Assembly (NCBI GenBank): GCA_900757195.1
Contig: CAAEMZ010000047.1
Location: forward strand, 1 to 64,000
Source of the DNA: Lachnospiraceae bacterium
GTDB taxonomy: Bacteria; Bacillota; Clostridia; Lachnospirales; Lachnospiraceae
DNA length: 64,000 nt
Direction: 5' to 3'
This document shows positions 35,438-44,089 of this stretch, piece by piece (within the stretch, counting starts at the first letter, position 1; the number at the start of each line of letters is the position of its first letter). The notes below the pieces were generated by a model. It ran no database searches. It saw only the letters and a program-made list of their open reading frames with translations, and was not told where the DNA came from. The translations under genes were made by a program, and so were the position numbers.

Positions 35438-37223
35438 ATAAGAGGTGCAGCTCCGATAAAACGGATCGGGCAATTTCTGCCGCTTTACTTCCGGCGGCGC
35501 CGGAGGTTCCCCGGATATTGACAGCAAAGTAGCAGGTACGGTCCGGTTTTTCAATAAATCCGATAAACCAGCCGTTGATATTTTCGCCGTCAATCTGTCC
35601 GGTGCCGGTTTTCCCATAGAGGGTTCCGGCGCCGGAAGCGGAAATCCGAAGGGTATCTTTGACGGCACGGATATTTTCAGGGGTGCATCCATAGCGGTTA
35701 GTTCTGAATTTTTCCAGAAGCTCTACCTGTTCGACAGCCGAAATTTTCAGAGAAGATTCCAGCCAGTAGGATGGAAAGTCATCGCTCACATCCGCGTTTC
35801 CATAGTGGATTTTTTTTATGAAGTGCTTAACTGCGGACGGACCCAAGCGGCGGTCTGCAGTTTGAAAATACCAGTTAACGGAATTTTTCATAGCCGTATC
35901 CAGTGTCTGGTCTCTGTTCCATGCATCAAAGGGATACTGGTGACCATCCCAGGCCATGTGGGAGGCCTCCGGGGTGATGATACCGGCTTCCAGAGCGAGA
36001 AGGGCATCATAGATTTTCCAGGTGGAATCCGGAGAAACTCTTTGGACGGCCGCATCACCGTTGTAGAGATGCCAGTTCTTGTCTGCATCATCGTATAAAA
36101 CGAAACAGCCGTCAAAGCCATTAAAAAATGCGTCCAGGTCTTCATAGACCACCGAATCCGGGTGAAACGTATATCGGTCATTCCCGGCTGCATGTATCGA
36201 AAGAACCGGAAAAAGCTGAAGAAAAAGGACGGCAGTCAGAAGATAAATTAATCGGCCTCTGAATTTTTTAGCAGGAGACGCCGGATGATAAGCGGCGATA
36301 TTCAGAATCCGTTTTTTGAGCTGTTTTCTGTGGCCGGCCAGGCCTGAGACAAAAGGAAAAACATTTTGGGAAACTTTTTCAGCAAAGCGAATCAGCGTGT
36401 TTCCGTAATCCTTATATTCGGTGGGGTCCAAAAGCTCAAGAACCGAGGAATCACAGGCGATTTCCCGGTCATTTTTCATCTCTCTGAAAGCATACCGGAT
36501 AAGGGGATTAAACCAGTAGAGGATGCTGAAAAGATTTATAAAATGATTGACGAGACCATCCAGGTGACGGCAATGCTGCAGCTCATGGAGGAATATACAG
36601 CGCATTTCGCCTGCATCGAAATCCGATATCAGATGAATCGGTACATAAATCTTTGGACGAATGAAACCGATAGTAAAGGGGGATTTTAAAAAGGCGGAAC
36701 TATACAGGCGGACCGGCCGCATTATTTTTGAATGTGTTTGACAGCTTTTAAAAAGTCGTCGGATATTTTTATTTTGAAGCGGAAGCGCTGACCGGGTCAG
36801 ACGATTGAGATGTATCCGGGCTTTCGTAAGCAGGCCGATTCGGATGAACATCCCGGTGACCCAGAAAAGGCAGATCCATCGGTGCCACCGTCCGGCTACC
36901 TGATGGCTGACGGACAGGGTAAAATCCTGCAGCCAATTTTCAGAAATCCCGGAGGCCGCGCCGGAAGCGGCGGGCAGCAGGACGTCCGGATTCCGGAAGG
37001 ATAAAAAGGGCAATGACGGGAGCTGTCTCAAAAATCCGGCCGAAGCTGTGAAATGCTCCGGAAGGAAAGGGACAGCCAGCAGGATCAGAAGCAGAAACCA
37101 CAGATGATACGGCATACGTCCCGAAAGCTGTTTTTTTAAACACTTTTTGACAGCCAGAAGAAGGAGAACCGGCAGGCAGAGCCAAAGGTTACAGATGAAA
37201 AAGGAAATTGTGAAATCGGCCAA
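35436..37223 (-). CDS. blaR1: BlaR1/MecR1 family beta-lactam sensor-transducer
   Basis: A 595-residue membrane protein. Four N-terminal helices enclose an M56 metalloprotease domain with HELQH at about 213-217 and a downstream ND.EIACD block. The extracellular sensor is a class D-like penicillin-binding domain: STWK with Ser about 400, SVN about 448-450, YGKTGTG about 535. On acylation by a beta-lactam the protease is activated and removes BlaI. All three active-site motifs and the zinc site look intact. It begins five bases after the blaI stop. No beta-lactamase or PBP gene lies beside it. Confidence 0.92.
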   Translation of the reverse strand: MADFTISFFICNLWLCLPVLLLLAVKKCLKKQLSGRMPYHLWFLLLILLAVPFLPEHFTASAGFLRQLPSLPFLSFRNPDVLLPAASGAASGISENWLQDFTLSVSHQVAGRWHRWICLFWVTGMFIRIGLLTKARIHLNRLTRSALPLQNKNIRRLFKSCQTHSKIMRPVRLYSSAFLKSPFTIGFIRPKIYVPIHLISDFDAGEMRCIFLHELQHCRHLDGLVNHFINLFSILYWFNPLIRYAFREMKNDREIACDSSVLELLDPTEYKDYGNTLIRFAEKVSQNVFPFVSGLAGHRKQLKKRILNIAAYHPASPAKKFRGRLIYLLTAVLFLQLFPVLSIHAAGNDRYTFHPDSVVYEDLDAFFNGFDGCFVLYDDADKNWHLYNGDAAVQRVSPDSTWKIYDALLALEAGIITPEASHMAWDGHQYPFDAWNRDQTLDTAMKNSVNWYFQTADRRLGPSAVKHFIKKIHYGNADVSDDFPSYWLESSLKISAVEQVELLEKFRTNRYGCTPENIRAVKDTLRISASGAGTLYGKTGTGQIDGENINGWFIGFIEKPDRTCYFAVNIRGTSGAAGSKAAEIARSVLSELHLL

Positions 37224-37228
37224 GGGTT

Positions 37229-37624
37229 TTACCTCCTTCCGGGAGTTTTTTCGGAATCTTTTCCGGAAAGAAGCTGTCTGAGCGATTCGATTTCATTCTG
37301 GGTCAGCGTGTCGTCTTCCAGATAAGCCGACAGCATGGACGCAATATTCCCGGCATAATAACGGTCGAGAAAGGCCCGGCTTTTCTGATGGACATATTCT
37401 TTTTCATGAACAAGGGGAGTGTAGACAAAAATACGCCCCTCTTTTTCATAAGTCAGTGCGCCCTTGTTCACCAGACGTTTTAAAAGGGTCTGTATAGTTT
37501 TCGGTTGCCAGTCCGTTGTCCGGGTGAGACGTTCCGTCACTTCATTTGTATTGATCGGTGCATATTTCCAGACGATTTTCATCACTTCAAATTCTGCTTC
37601 AGATATCTGGGGCAGTGCTTTCAT
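37229..37624 (-). CDS. blaI: BlaI/MecI family repressor
   Basis: A 131-residue winged-helix repressor: ISEAEFEVMKIVWKYAPINT opening helices, recognition region TDWQPKTIQTLLKRL, and C-terminal dimerisation helices. The open frame reaches 37699, but ATG 37624 has GGAGG upstream and starts at the family's usual point. Divergent from the MarR gene to the right. Confidence 0.92.
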   Translation of the reverse strand: MKALPQISEAEFEVMKIVWKYAPINTNEVTERLTRTTDWQPKTIQTLLKRLVNKGALTYEKEGRIFVYTPLVHEKEYVHQKSRAFLDRYYAGNIASMLSAYLEDDTLTQNEIESLRQLLSGKDSEKTPGRR

Positions 37625-37662
37625 AACGATTCCTCCAAATCCTGCGAGGGTTATCCTGTAAT

Positions 37663-37674
37663 TAATAATTATTA
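37663..37674 (-). promoter_or_regulatory. Candidate BlaI operator
   Basis: TAATAATTATTA, a perfect 12-base palindrome 39 bases upstream of blaI. It is AT-rich, as BlaI operators are, but does not match the TACA/TGTA consensus of Staphylococcus and Bacillus, so the assignment is tentative. Confidence 0.35.
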
Positions 37675-37715
37675 TAAAAAAAATTTCCGGGGCTGTCAAT
37701 GAAAGCGGAACGGGC

Positions 37716-37766
37716 TTGACATCGGGACATTCCGGTGTATAATATATTTTGAACCAAAAAAGGTTC
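37716..37766 (+). promoter_or_regulatory. Promoter and candidate operator of the marR-MATE operon
   Basis: TTGACA 37716-37721, 16-base spacer, TATAAT 37738-37743. At the start of the transcript lies the inverted repeat GAACC-AAAAAA-GGTTC (37751-37766), a likely site for the MarR protein. Confidence 0.7.
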
Positions 37767-37810
37767 TTTTTAAAACTGTTTTTAATAAAACAATATATGA
37801 GGAAAAAATT

Positions 37811-38260
37811 ATGAGGAATACAACCAATTTTTTAACGAATTTCCGACGGACGATCAAGTTATATGACACTATGCTGAAGGAAATCTGCGGCGCCTATCAT
37901 CTGACGATGATTGAGGCGAATATTATCAGCTTTCTTTATAATAATCCGGGGAAAGATACAGCGGGAGACATTGTGGAGCTTCGGATGCTTTCCAAAGGAA
38001 ATGTTTCGACTGCCGTGGAAGCTCTGATCCAGAAGCATTTGATTGAACGGGAGCAGGACAAAACAGACCGCCGGCGGATTCATTTATATCTGCTTCCGGC
38101 AGCGGAGCCGATTACAAACCGGATATCTGAAATCCGGGAACAGTTTTCCGAAGAAATTCTCTTTGGATTTTCAGAGGAAGAGCGAAAGCAGTTTGAGGTG
38201 CTGAACGACCGGCTTTGGGAAAATACAAGAAATGCGATGAAAAGGAGAGAAATAAGATGA
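37811..38260 (+). CDS. MarR family transcriptional regulator
   Basis: A 149-residue winged-helix protein (helix-turn-helix about 55-85, wing at QDKTDRRRIHLYLLP). It overlaps the MATE gene by four bases (ATGA), so it most likely controls that efflux pump and itself. Confidence 0.9.
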   Translation: MRNTTNFLTNFRRTIKLYDTMLKEICGAYHLTMIEANIISFLYNNPGKDTAGDIVELRMLSKGNVSTAVEALIQKHLIEREQDKTDRRRIHLYLLPAAEPITNRISEIREQFSEEILFGFSEEERKQFEVLNDRLWENTRNAMKRREIR

Positions 38261-39624
38261 GTAATGAAAAGGATTTTCTGGGAAAAGAGCCTATAGGAAA
38301 GCTCCTGATGCGGCTGGCCCTTCCAACCGTTGCGGCCCAGGTCATTAACATGCTTTACAATATTGTCGATCGGATTTATATCGGGCATATTCCGGAGGTT
38401 GGGGCCCTGGCGCTGACGGGTGTCGGCGTCTGTATGCCTTTGATTATGATCGTGTCGGCGTTCGCAGCGCTGGTCGGTAACGGCGGTGCGCCGAGGGCGT
38501 CGATTTTTATGGGAAAAGGGGATAATTCTTCTTCTGAGAAGATCCTCGGCAACTGTTTTTCAGTGCAGGTGATTATTTCGGTGGTGCTTACAGCGATTCT
38601 CCTGATTTTTAACAGAGATTTGCTTCTGGCTTTCGGCGCCAGTGAAAATACGATCGAATACGGTGTCCGGTATATGAACATCTACGCAGTGGGAACGATT
38701 TTCGTTCAGCTCACCCTCGGTATGAACGCCTTCATTACCGCACAGGGGTTTGCAAAAACAGGAATGTTGTCGGTGCTGATCGGTGCGGCGGCCAATATTA
38801 TTCTGGACCCGATTTTTATTTTCGGACTGGGCATGGGCGTTCAGGGAGCTGCGCTGGCAACGATCATTTCCCAGGCATGTTCCTGTATCTGGGTGCTGTC
38901 CTTCCTATTTGGAAAGAAAACCCTGCTTAAAATACGGAAATGCAACCTTGGGCTGAAACCGGGAGTCATCCTTCCGTGTCTGGCTCTGGGATCTTCGGTG
39001 TTTATTATGCAGGCCAGTGAAAGTATTATTTCCGTCTGCTTCAATTCATCTCTTTTAAAATACGGCGGAGATATCGCTGTCGGGGCGATGACGATCCTGA
39101 CCAGCGTTATGCAGTTTGCCATGCTGCCGCTTCAGGGGCTGGGCCAGGGGGCACAGCCGATTATCAGCTATAACTATGGCGCCGGTAATGTGGACCGGGT
39201 GAAAAAGGCCTTTAAACTGCTTTTAAAAGTCAGCCTGACCTATTCGGTAATTCTCTGGCTGTGTATTATGGTATTCCCGCAGGGATTTGCCGGAATGTTT
39301 ACATCGGATGCCGCATTGCTGGGCTTCACGAAAACGGCGCTGCGTATTTACACGGCATGTCTCTTCCTCTTTGGTATTCAGCTTGCCTGCCAGATGACGT
39401 TTAACTCCCTTGGCAATGCCAAAGCTTCGATTGCGGTTGCGGTTATGCGTAAGTTTGTGCTCCTGATTCCGCTGATTTATATTATGCCGGCGGTTATGAG
39501 CGCCGATCAGACGATGGCCGTATATATGGCGGAACCGATTGCCGATTTTTTTGCTGTCAGCTTTACCGCAATATTATTTATCTTTCAGTTCAGAAAGGCC
39601 TTGCGGGCGCTGGAAAATCATTAA
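38257..39624 (+). CDS. MATE family efflux transporter
   Basis: A 455-residue MatE protein with twelve predicted helices; the opening block LALPTVAAQVINMLYNIVDR is typical. The frame opens 14 codons earlier, inside marR, but ATG 38257 behind AAGGAGAG is the better start. Only distantly similar by eye to the MATE gene at 16222. Confidence 0.92.
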   Translation: MSNEKDFLGKEPIGKLLMRLALPTVAAQVINMLYNIVDRIYIGHIPEVGALALTGVGVCMPLIMIVSAFAALVGNGGAPRASIFMGKGDNSSSEKILGNCFSVQVIISVVLTAILLIFNRDLLLAFGASENTIEYGVRYMNIYAVGTIFVQLTLGMNAFITAQGFAKTGMLSVLIGAAANIILDPIFIFGLGMGVQGAALATIISQACSCIWVLSFLFGKKTLLKIRKCNLGLKPGVILPCLALGSSVFIMQASESIISVCFNSSLLKYGGDIAVGAMTILTSVMQFAMLPLQGLGQGAQPIISYNYGAGNVDRVKKAFKLLLKVSLTYSVILWLCIMVFPQGFAGMFTSDAALLGFTKTALRIYTACLFLFGIQLACQMTFNSLGNAKASIAVAVMRKFVLLIPLIYIMPAVMSADQTMAVYMAEPIADFFAVSFTAILFIFQFRKALRALENH

Positions 39625-39634
39625 AAACAAATCC

Positions 39635-39668
39635 GGGTCAGATGCTTTTGCATCTGGCCTTTTTATTT
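39635..39668 (+). terminator. Terminator of the marR-MATE operon
   Basis: GGTCAGATGC / GCATCTGGCC with a TTTT loop, then TTTTTATTT. Confidence 0.92.
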
Positions 39669-39681
39669 ATAAAAATTTAAT

Positions 39682-39710
39682 ATGACAGATTTCGAAAATA
39701 CAGATATAAT
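39682..39710 (+). promoter_or_regulatory. Promoter of the ABC transporter at 39741
   Basis: ATGACA 39682-39687, 17-base spacer, TATAAT 39705-39710. Confidence 0.65.
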
Positions 39711-39740
39711 AGAGCAAACACAGGATGGAGGGGCTTACAT

Positions 39741-40448
39741 ATGAAGTTTATTATTGAACATTTGTCGAAGCAATTTGATAAAAAAGAAGTGCTCAGGGAT
39801 ATTGATTTCACTTTTGAAAGCGGAAAAATATATGGACTTCTGGGACGGAACGGCGCCGGGAAGACAACTTTATTTAATTGTCTGAACCGGGATATAAAGG
39901 CCGATGGGGGAAGTTTTTATATTGAGGCGGAAGACGGGCGCAGAGATGTTGTGCCGGAGGATATCGGTTATGTACTTTCGACACCGACGGTGCCGGAGTT
40001 TCTGACCGGCCGGGAATTCCTGAAGTTTTTTCTGGATATCAACGAAGATAAACTTCAGGACATAAAATCCATTGACGAATATTTTGAGGACATGCATATC
40101 GCACCGGAAGACCGGGATAAGCTTTTAAAGGATTATTCCCATGGCATGAAAAATAAAATGCAGATGCTGATCAGTATTATTTCCCGGCCGGGAATCCTGC
40201 TTCTGGATGAACCGCTGACTTCTCTGGATGTGGTCGTGTCGGAGGAGATGAAGCAGCTTTTAAGGTCTTTGAAGGCGGGGCGGATTACGATTTTTTCCAC
40301 ACATATTATGGATCTGGCGCTGGATTTATGCGATGAAATTGTTCTGCTGAATCACGGGGAACTGGAAGTTGTGGAAAAGACCGATATGGACAGCCGGGAA
40401 TTCCGGGATAAGATCATTGCGGCGCTTCGGGAGGATGAACATGAATAA
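39741..40448 (+). CDS. ABC transporter ATP-binding protein
   Basis: A 235-residue ABC ATPase: Walker A GRNGAGKTT, signature DYSHGMKNK (altered from LSGGQ to YSHGM), Walker B ILLLDEPLTSLD, and the H-loop STHIMD. It overlaps the permease gene by eight bases. Substrate unknown. Confidence 0.9.
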   Translation: MKFIIEHLSKQFDKKEVLRDIDFTFESGKIYGLLGRNGAGKTTLFNCLNRDIKADGGSFYIEAEDGRRDVVPEDIGYVLSTPTVPEFLTGREFLKFFLDINEDKLQDIKSIDEYFEDMHIAPEDRDKLLKDYSHGMKNKMQMLISIISRPGILLLDEPLTSLDVVVSEEMKQLLRSLKAGRITIFSTHIMDLALDLCDEIVLLNHGELEVVEKTDMDSREFRDKIIAALREDEHE

Positions 40449-42012
40449 AACACTGCGGATATCTTTTGCGTTGAAAAATGCCTACCGGGTCAACAGTATT
40501 TTATATGCCATCCGGCAGATACCATTTGTGAAAAAAATAGTGCCTGTCAATCTTTACGGCGTCCGGGGACCGAAAATCTTTGCGAATATACTTTCGGTTA
40601 TATGGGAAATTCTTTCTGCCTTTTTAGGTAAGTTTCTGTATTTCATAACCATGGTCATGGGTGTCGGCATACTCTATAAAAAGGTTCCGTCAGGACCGCT
40701 GTTTTTGCATATTCTTGTGTTTTTGACAGTGATTGGCTGTTTTACAAATACATTCATGTTTAATCCCACACGGGATAAATATTATGCGATGATTCTCATG
40801 CGGATGGATGCCCGGAAGTATACGCTGGCGAACTATGGCTATGCTGTTTTAAAAACGATCGTTGGCTTTCTTCCGTTTTCTGTCCTGTTTGGGCTGTGGC
40901 AGGGGCTTCATCCAGGCCTTTGTCTGCTTATCCCTTTTTTTGTTTCCGGGATGAAGCTGGCGGCGGCGGCCGGACGGCTGATCCGTTATGAAAAGACGGG
41001 GAAAGCTCCGGACGAGAATCATCTTGGGAAAACCGGTTGGGCTGCTTTCGCCAGCCTTTTAGCTGCGGCTTATGGGCTTCCGGCCCTTGGATGGGTTCTT
41101 CCGGCAGCAGTTTCGGCAGTATTTATGATATTGGGCATCCTGTGCGGGCTTTTTTCAATAAAGAAAATTCTTACGTTTGACAATTACCGGGATATGTATC
41201 AGCAGCTTCTTATAAATTCCATGAACCAGATGGATGCGGCAAAAAATGCAGCGTCCCAGGCCAGCCGGAAGGTGATTTCCGTTGAAACCGGAATCAGCAG
41301 TCGGAAAAAAGGCGCAGAATATCTTAACGAGCTGTTTATCCGGCGTCACCAGAAAATTTTATGGAGATCTTCAAGAAAAATAGCTTTAATCAGCGGCGGA
41401 TTGGTTTGCGGTATGCTGCTTGCATTTTATCTGCGGCCTGAAATAAAAGACCATGTCAATGGGATGCTGATGATCTATCTTCCATATTTTGTATTTGTCA
41501 TGTACCTGATTAACCGGGGAACGGGTTTCACACAGGCGCTGTTTATGAATTGTGACCACAGCTTTCTGACCTATCCTTTTTACAGGAATCCAAAGTTTGT
41601 CCTGAAGCTGTTTAAAATCCGTCTGAGAGAGATTATCAAAGTGAATTTACTTCCTGCGGCGGTTATCGGTGCAGGGATGGCAGTCCTGCTTTATGCTTCC
41701 GGCGGCACGGAGAATCCGATCAATTATGGGGTCCTGTTTGTATCCATAATCTGTATGAGCGTATTTTTTTCGGTGCACTATCTTACCATTTATTATCTGC
41801 TTCAGCCGTATAATGCGGGAACGGAGATGAAAAGCGGGACTTACCGGATGATTTTGTGGATGACCTACTTTGTCTGTTACGGGATGATGAAACTGAAAAT
41901 GCCGACGCCGGTTTTTGGCGCAATGATGATTGGATTCAGCGCGCTGTATTGTATGGCTGCCTGTATTTTGATTTATAAATTTGCACCGAAGACTTTCAGG
42001 CTGCGAATGTAG
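40441..42012 (+). CDS. Large ABC transporter permease
   Basis: A 523-residue membrane protein with several groups of hydrophobic helices and no ATPase motif. The start ATG 40441 (MNKTLRISFA) overlaps the end of the ATPase gene; the frame upstream is a shadow of that gene. It partners the ATPase as an export or efflux complex of unknown substrate, broadly EcsB/ABC-2-like in layout but not assigned to a family. Confidence 0.8.
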   Translation: MNKTLRISFALKNAYRVNSILYAIRQIPFVKKIVPVNLYGVRGPKIFANILSVIWEILSAFLGKFLYFITMVMGVGILYKKVPSGPLFLHILVFLTVIGCFTNTFMFNPTRDKYYAMILMRMDARKYTLANYGYAVLKTIVGFLPFSVLFGLWQGLHPGLCLLIPFFVSGMKLAAAAGRLIRYEKTGKAPDENHLGKTGWAAFASLLAAAYGLPALGWVLPAAVSAVFMILGILCGLFSIKKILTFDNYRDMYQQLLINSMNQMDAAKNAASQASRKVISVETGISSRKKGAEYLNELFIRRHQKILWRSSRKIALISGGLVCGMLLAFYLRPEIKDHVNGMLMIYLPYFVFVMYLINRGTGFTQALFMNCDHSFLTYPFYRNPKFVLKLFKIRLREIIKVNLLPAAVIGAGMAVLLYASGGTENPINYGVLFVSIICMSVFFSVHYLTIYYLLQPYNAGTEMKSGTYRMILWMTYFVCYGMMKLKMPTPVFGAMMIGFSALYCMAACILIYKFAPKTFRLRM

Positions 42013-42092
42013 CCGGTTTTCGCAGGACGGGTGCGGGACATGCCTGCGCTGCATATAATAAAAAGAATTTAATAACAAAGGTATGCACAATT

Positions 42093-43007
42093 ATGCGCGA
42101 GTATGTAAGAATATCACTGGAACTTCATTTGTTTTTTGCACGGATTATGAAGGAACATGCGTTTTTCCTGGAAGCGGGTTTTATGCGGAAGGATTCGGCC
42201 TGGATTCAGCGGGCGGATTTTTTCAGAGTTCAGTTTGAAGACCTGTTGAGGGAAACTGTCCAGTTGTCTGACCGGATGATCGGCTGTCGTGTTTTGGAAT
42301 CGGAGGAGCTTGTAACGCCGTTTACACTGGATGCGGAGCGGGGAACAAGCCGATTAAGCGGAATTGTCCTGGACAGCAGTATTACGGAAATGGAGAAAAA
42401 ACTGCAGTGTGGCAGAGAAATTTCGGTGACCAGGGAAATTTTCGGCAGAGTTCAGCGGCTGAACGGCAGGGCCATCGGTCTGTTAAACGGTCTGATTCAA
42501 TTTAAAGAAAATATTTTGCGGGAAGTGGGAAGATGCCGCCTTTTTACGGTCAACTATCCACTGCTGATCCGGCATATTATGCGCGAAGCCCGGCTGTACC
42601 GTGCCATGGTGATGAAGGTTATGAGCGGCAGGGAAATTTCGTTTAAGAGCCTGCAGAATACAGAGGATTTCTGGAACCGGATTATGATGGAACACGCGCT
42701 TTTTATCCGCGGGCTTCTTGATCCGTCAGAGGAAGAATTGATTGAAACAGCGGATAAATTTGCCATGGATTACAAAGCCCTTCTTGAACGGGCGAAAAAA
42801 CAGGAAGATTGTGCGATTGAAGAACTCAGGGAAAAATCTCTGGAAGAAACGCGCCATTTGCGTGAATTTAAAACAGCGGGAACCCGGGGCATTCTGGAAT
42901 GTGAAATAGAATCGCTGATTCTCCCGCTTCTTGCGGATCATGTGCTGCGGGAAGCCAATCATTATATCCGGATACTGCAGCACGGCTATGAATGGCGGGA
43001 GGCCTGA
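42093..43007 (+). CDS. DUF2935 family protein
   Basis: A 304-residue all-helical protein. Two half-repeats carry matching helices with metal-ligand-like residues: MKEHAFFLEAGF and MMEHALFIRGLLDP, and IMREARLYR and VLREANHYI. This is the DUF2935 pattern of paired four-helix bundles, thought to bind iron. The function is not established. Confidence 0.85.
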   Translation: MREYVRISLELHLFFARIMKEHAFFLEAGFMRKDSAWIQRADFFRVQFEDLLRETVQLSDRMIGCRVLESEELVTPFTLDAERGTSRLSGIVLDSSITEMEKKLQCGREISVTREIFGRVQRLNGRAIGLLNGLIQFKENILREVGRCRLFTVNYPLLIRHIMREARLYRAMVMKVMSGREISFKSLQNTEDFWNRIMMEHALFIRGLLDPSEEELIETADKFAMDYKALLERAKKQEDCAIEELREKSLEETRHLREFKTAGTRGILECEIESLILPLLADHVLREANHYIRILQHGYEWREA

Positions 43008-43041
43008 GAGGGCATACTAGAGGTCAAATAGCAGAGGACAG

Positions 43042-43074
43042 GGTGCATAAAGGATAAGGGATCTTTTATGCACC
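43042..43074 (+). terminator. Hairpin after the DUF2935 gene
   Basis: GGTGCATAAA / TTTATGCACC stem with a 13-base loop. No proper T tract follows, so it may be a weak terminator or a leader structure of the next gene. Confidence 0.4.
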
Positions 43075-43109
43075 GGATTTAAAATAAAGAGATATAAGGA
43101 GGATCCATC

Positions 43110-43733
43110 ATGGGAAAAAAAGGAGCGATACTGGGCATTTTCTGCGCTGCGGCCGTCATGCTGGCCGGGTGCAGCCAAAAGCCGCAGGAGAAAACGGCGG
43201 AGCCCGTCAGAGTCTGGGGACCGGTTTCGGAGGCGTCCGATACTGCGCTGTGCATCAATAATCAAAATAATCAATTTTCTGCCGGAGATATGATTTTAAA
43301 TCTTTCGGAGGAGACACGTATTCTGGATGCGGCCAGCGGAATGCCGCTTTCCATCGAAGAACTGGAAGAAGGAGAAACCATATATGCCTATATCGGGGAA
43401 ACGATGACTGCCAGCCTTCCGCCGCAGACCACGGCCCGTCTTGTCCTGGCACATATTCAGGAAAATTCAAAGGTGCCGGATTATATCGAAGTGAAGTCCA
43501 TGGAAAAAGAGGACGGCGGTTACCGGCTGACCTCCACAGACGGTCTTGTTTTTAATGTGCCGTCCGATACGCTCATCAACCCTTACCTGACCCGGAATAT
43601 GCTTTATCTGGAAGATATTTATGAAGGGGCGCATTGTCTTGTATGGTCTGATGATTCAAATCAGGCAGTACAGATCCTTATGTTCCCGCCATACGGGCCG
43701 GAGGAAGCCTCGGAAACTTCCGTGGAATCTTAA
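43110..43733 (+). CDS. Hypothetical lipoprotein
   Basis: A 207-residue exported protein with a signal peptide and lipobox LAGC (Cys about 23). The mature part is about 185 residues, beta-rich in appearance, with no motif I recognise. ATG 43110 follows AGGAGG. It lies between the DUF2935 gene and a strong terminator. Confidence 0.8.
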   Translation: MGKKGAILGIFCAAAVMLAGCSQKPQEKTAEPVRVWGPVSEASDTALCINNQNNQFSAGDMILNLSEETRILDAASGMPLSIEELEEGETIYAYIGETMTASLPPQTTARLVLAHIQENSKVPDYIEVKSMEKEDGGYRLTSTDGLVFNVPSDTLINPYLTRNMLYLEDIYEGAHCLVWSDDSNQAVQILMFPPYGPEEASETSVES

Positions 43734-43742
43734 AATCATAAA

Positions 43743-43779
43743 AACGAAAAAGAACAATCTGGTTCTTTTTCGTTTTTTT
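43743..43779 (+). terminator. Terminator of the lipoprotein gene
   Basis: ACGAAAAAGAAC / GTTCTTTTTCGT stem and a seven-T run. It ends two bases before the next promoter's -35. Confidence 0.93.
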
Positions 43780-43780
43780 G

Positions 43781-43860
43781 TTGACAATTTTTTAGTTCAA
43801 TGGTATCTTAAATATAGGCGAATGACAAAAAAAGTTGTCAAAACGACAAAAAATATTGTC
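43781..43860 (+). promoter_or_regulatory. Promoter and twin operators of the XRE-DUF3169-ABC cluster
   Basis: TTGACA 43781-43786, 17-base spacer, TATCTT 43804-43809. Just downstream are two nearly identical inverted repeats, GACAAAAAAAGTTGTC (43824-43839) and GACAAAAAATATTGTC (43845-43860). Their centres are 21 bases apart, two helical turns, so two dimers would bind on one face. The XRE protein encoded 20 bases later is the obvious candidate. Confidence 0.8.
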
Positions 43861-43879
43861 AAAGAAAGGGGGAAATGGG

Positions 43880-44089
43880 ATGCCATTGGAAAACCATTTA
43901 AAAGAACACCGGGCCAGGCTGGGCGTGAATCAGAGTGACCTTGGGAAAATGGCCGGCGTTTCCCGACAGACCATCAGCCTGATCGAGCGGGGAGATTATT
44001 CGCCTTCCGTGACATTGGCCCTGAAACTGGCGAAGATCTTTCAGACAAGTGTGGAGGATATTTTTACATATCGGGAGGACGAGGAATGA
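43880..44089 (+). CDS. Small XRE family helix-turn-helix regulator
   Basis: A 69-residue DNA-binding protein made of one HTH_3 domain (NQSDLGKMAGVSRQTISLIE, then the helix SPSVTLALKLAKIF). This is the short type seen with membrane proteins and ABC transporters. ATG 43880 follows AAGGGGGAA; the frame upstream runs through the operators and is not used. It overlaps the next gene by four bases. Confidence 0.92.
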   Translation: MPLENHLKEHRARLGVNQSDLGKMAGVSRQTISLIERGDYSPSVTLALKLAKIFQTSVEDIFTYREDEE

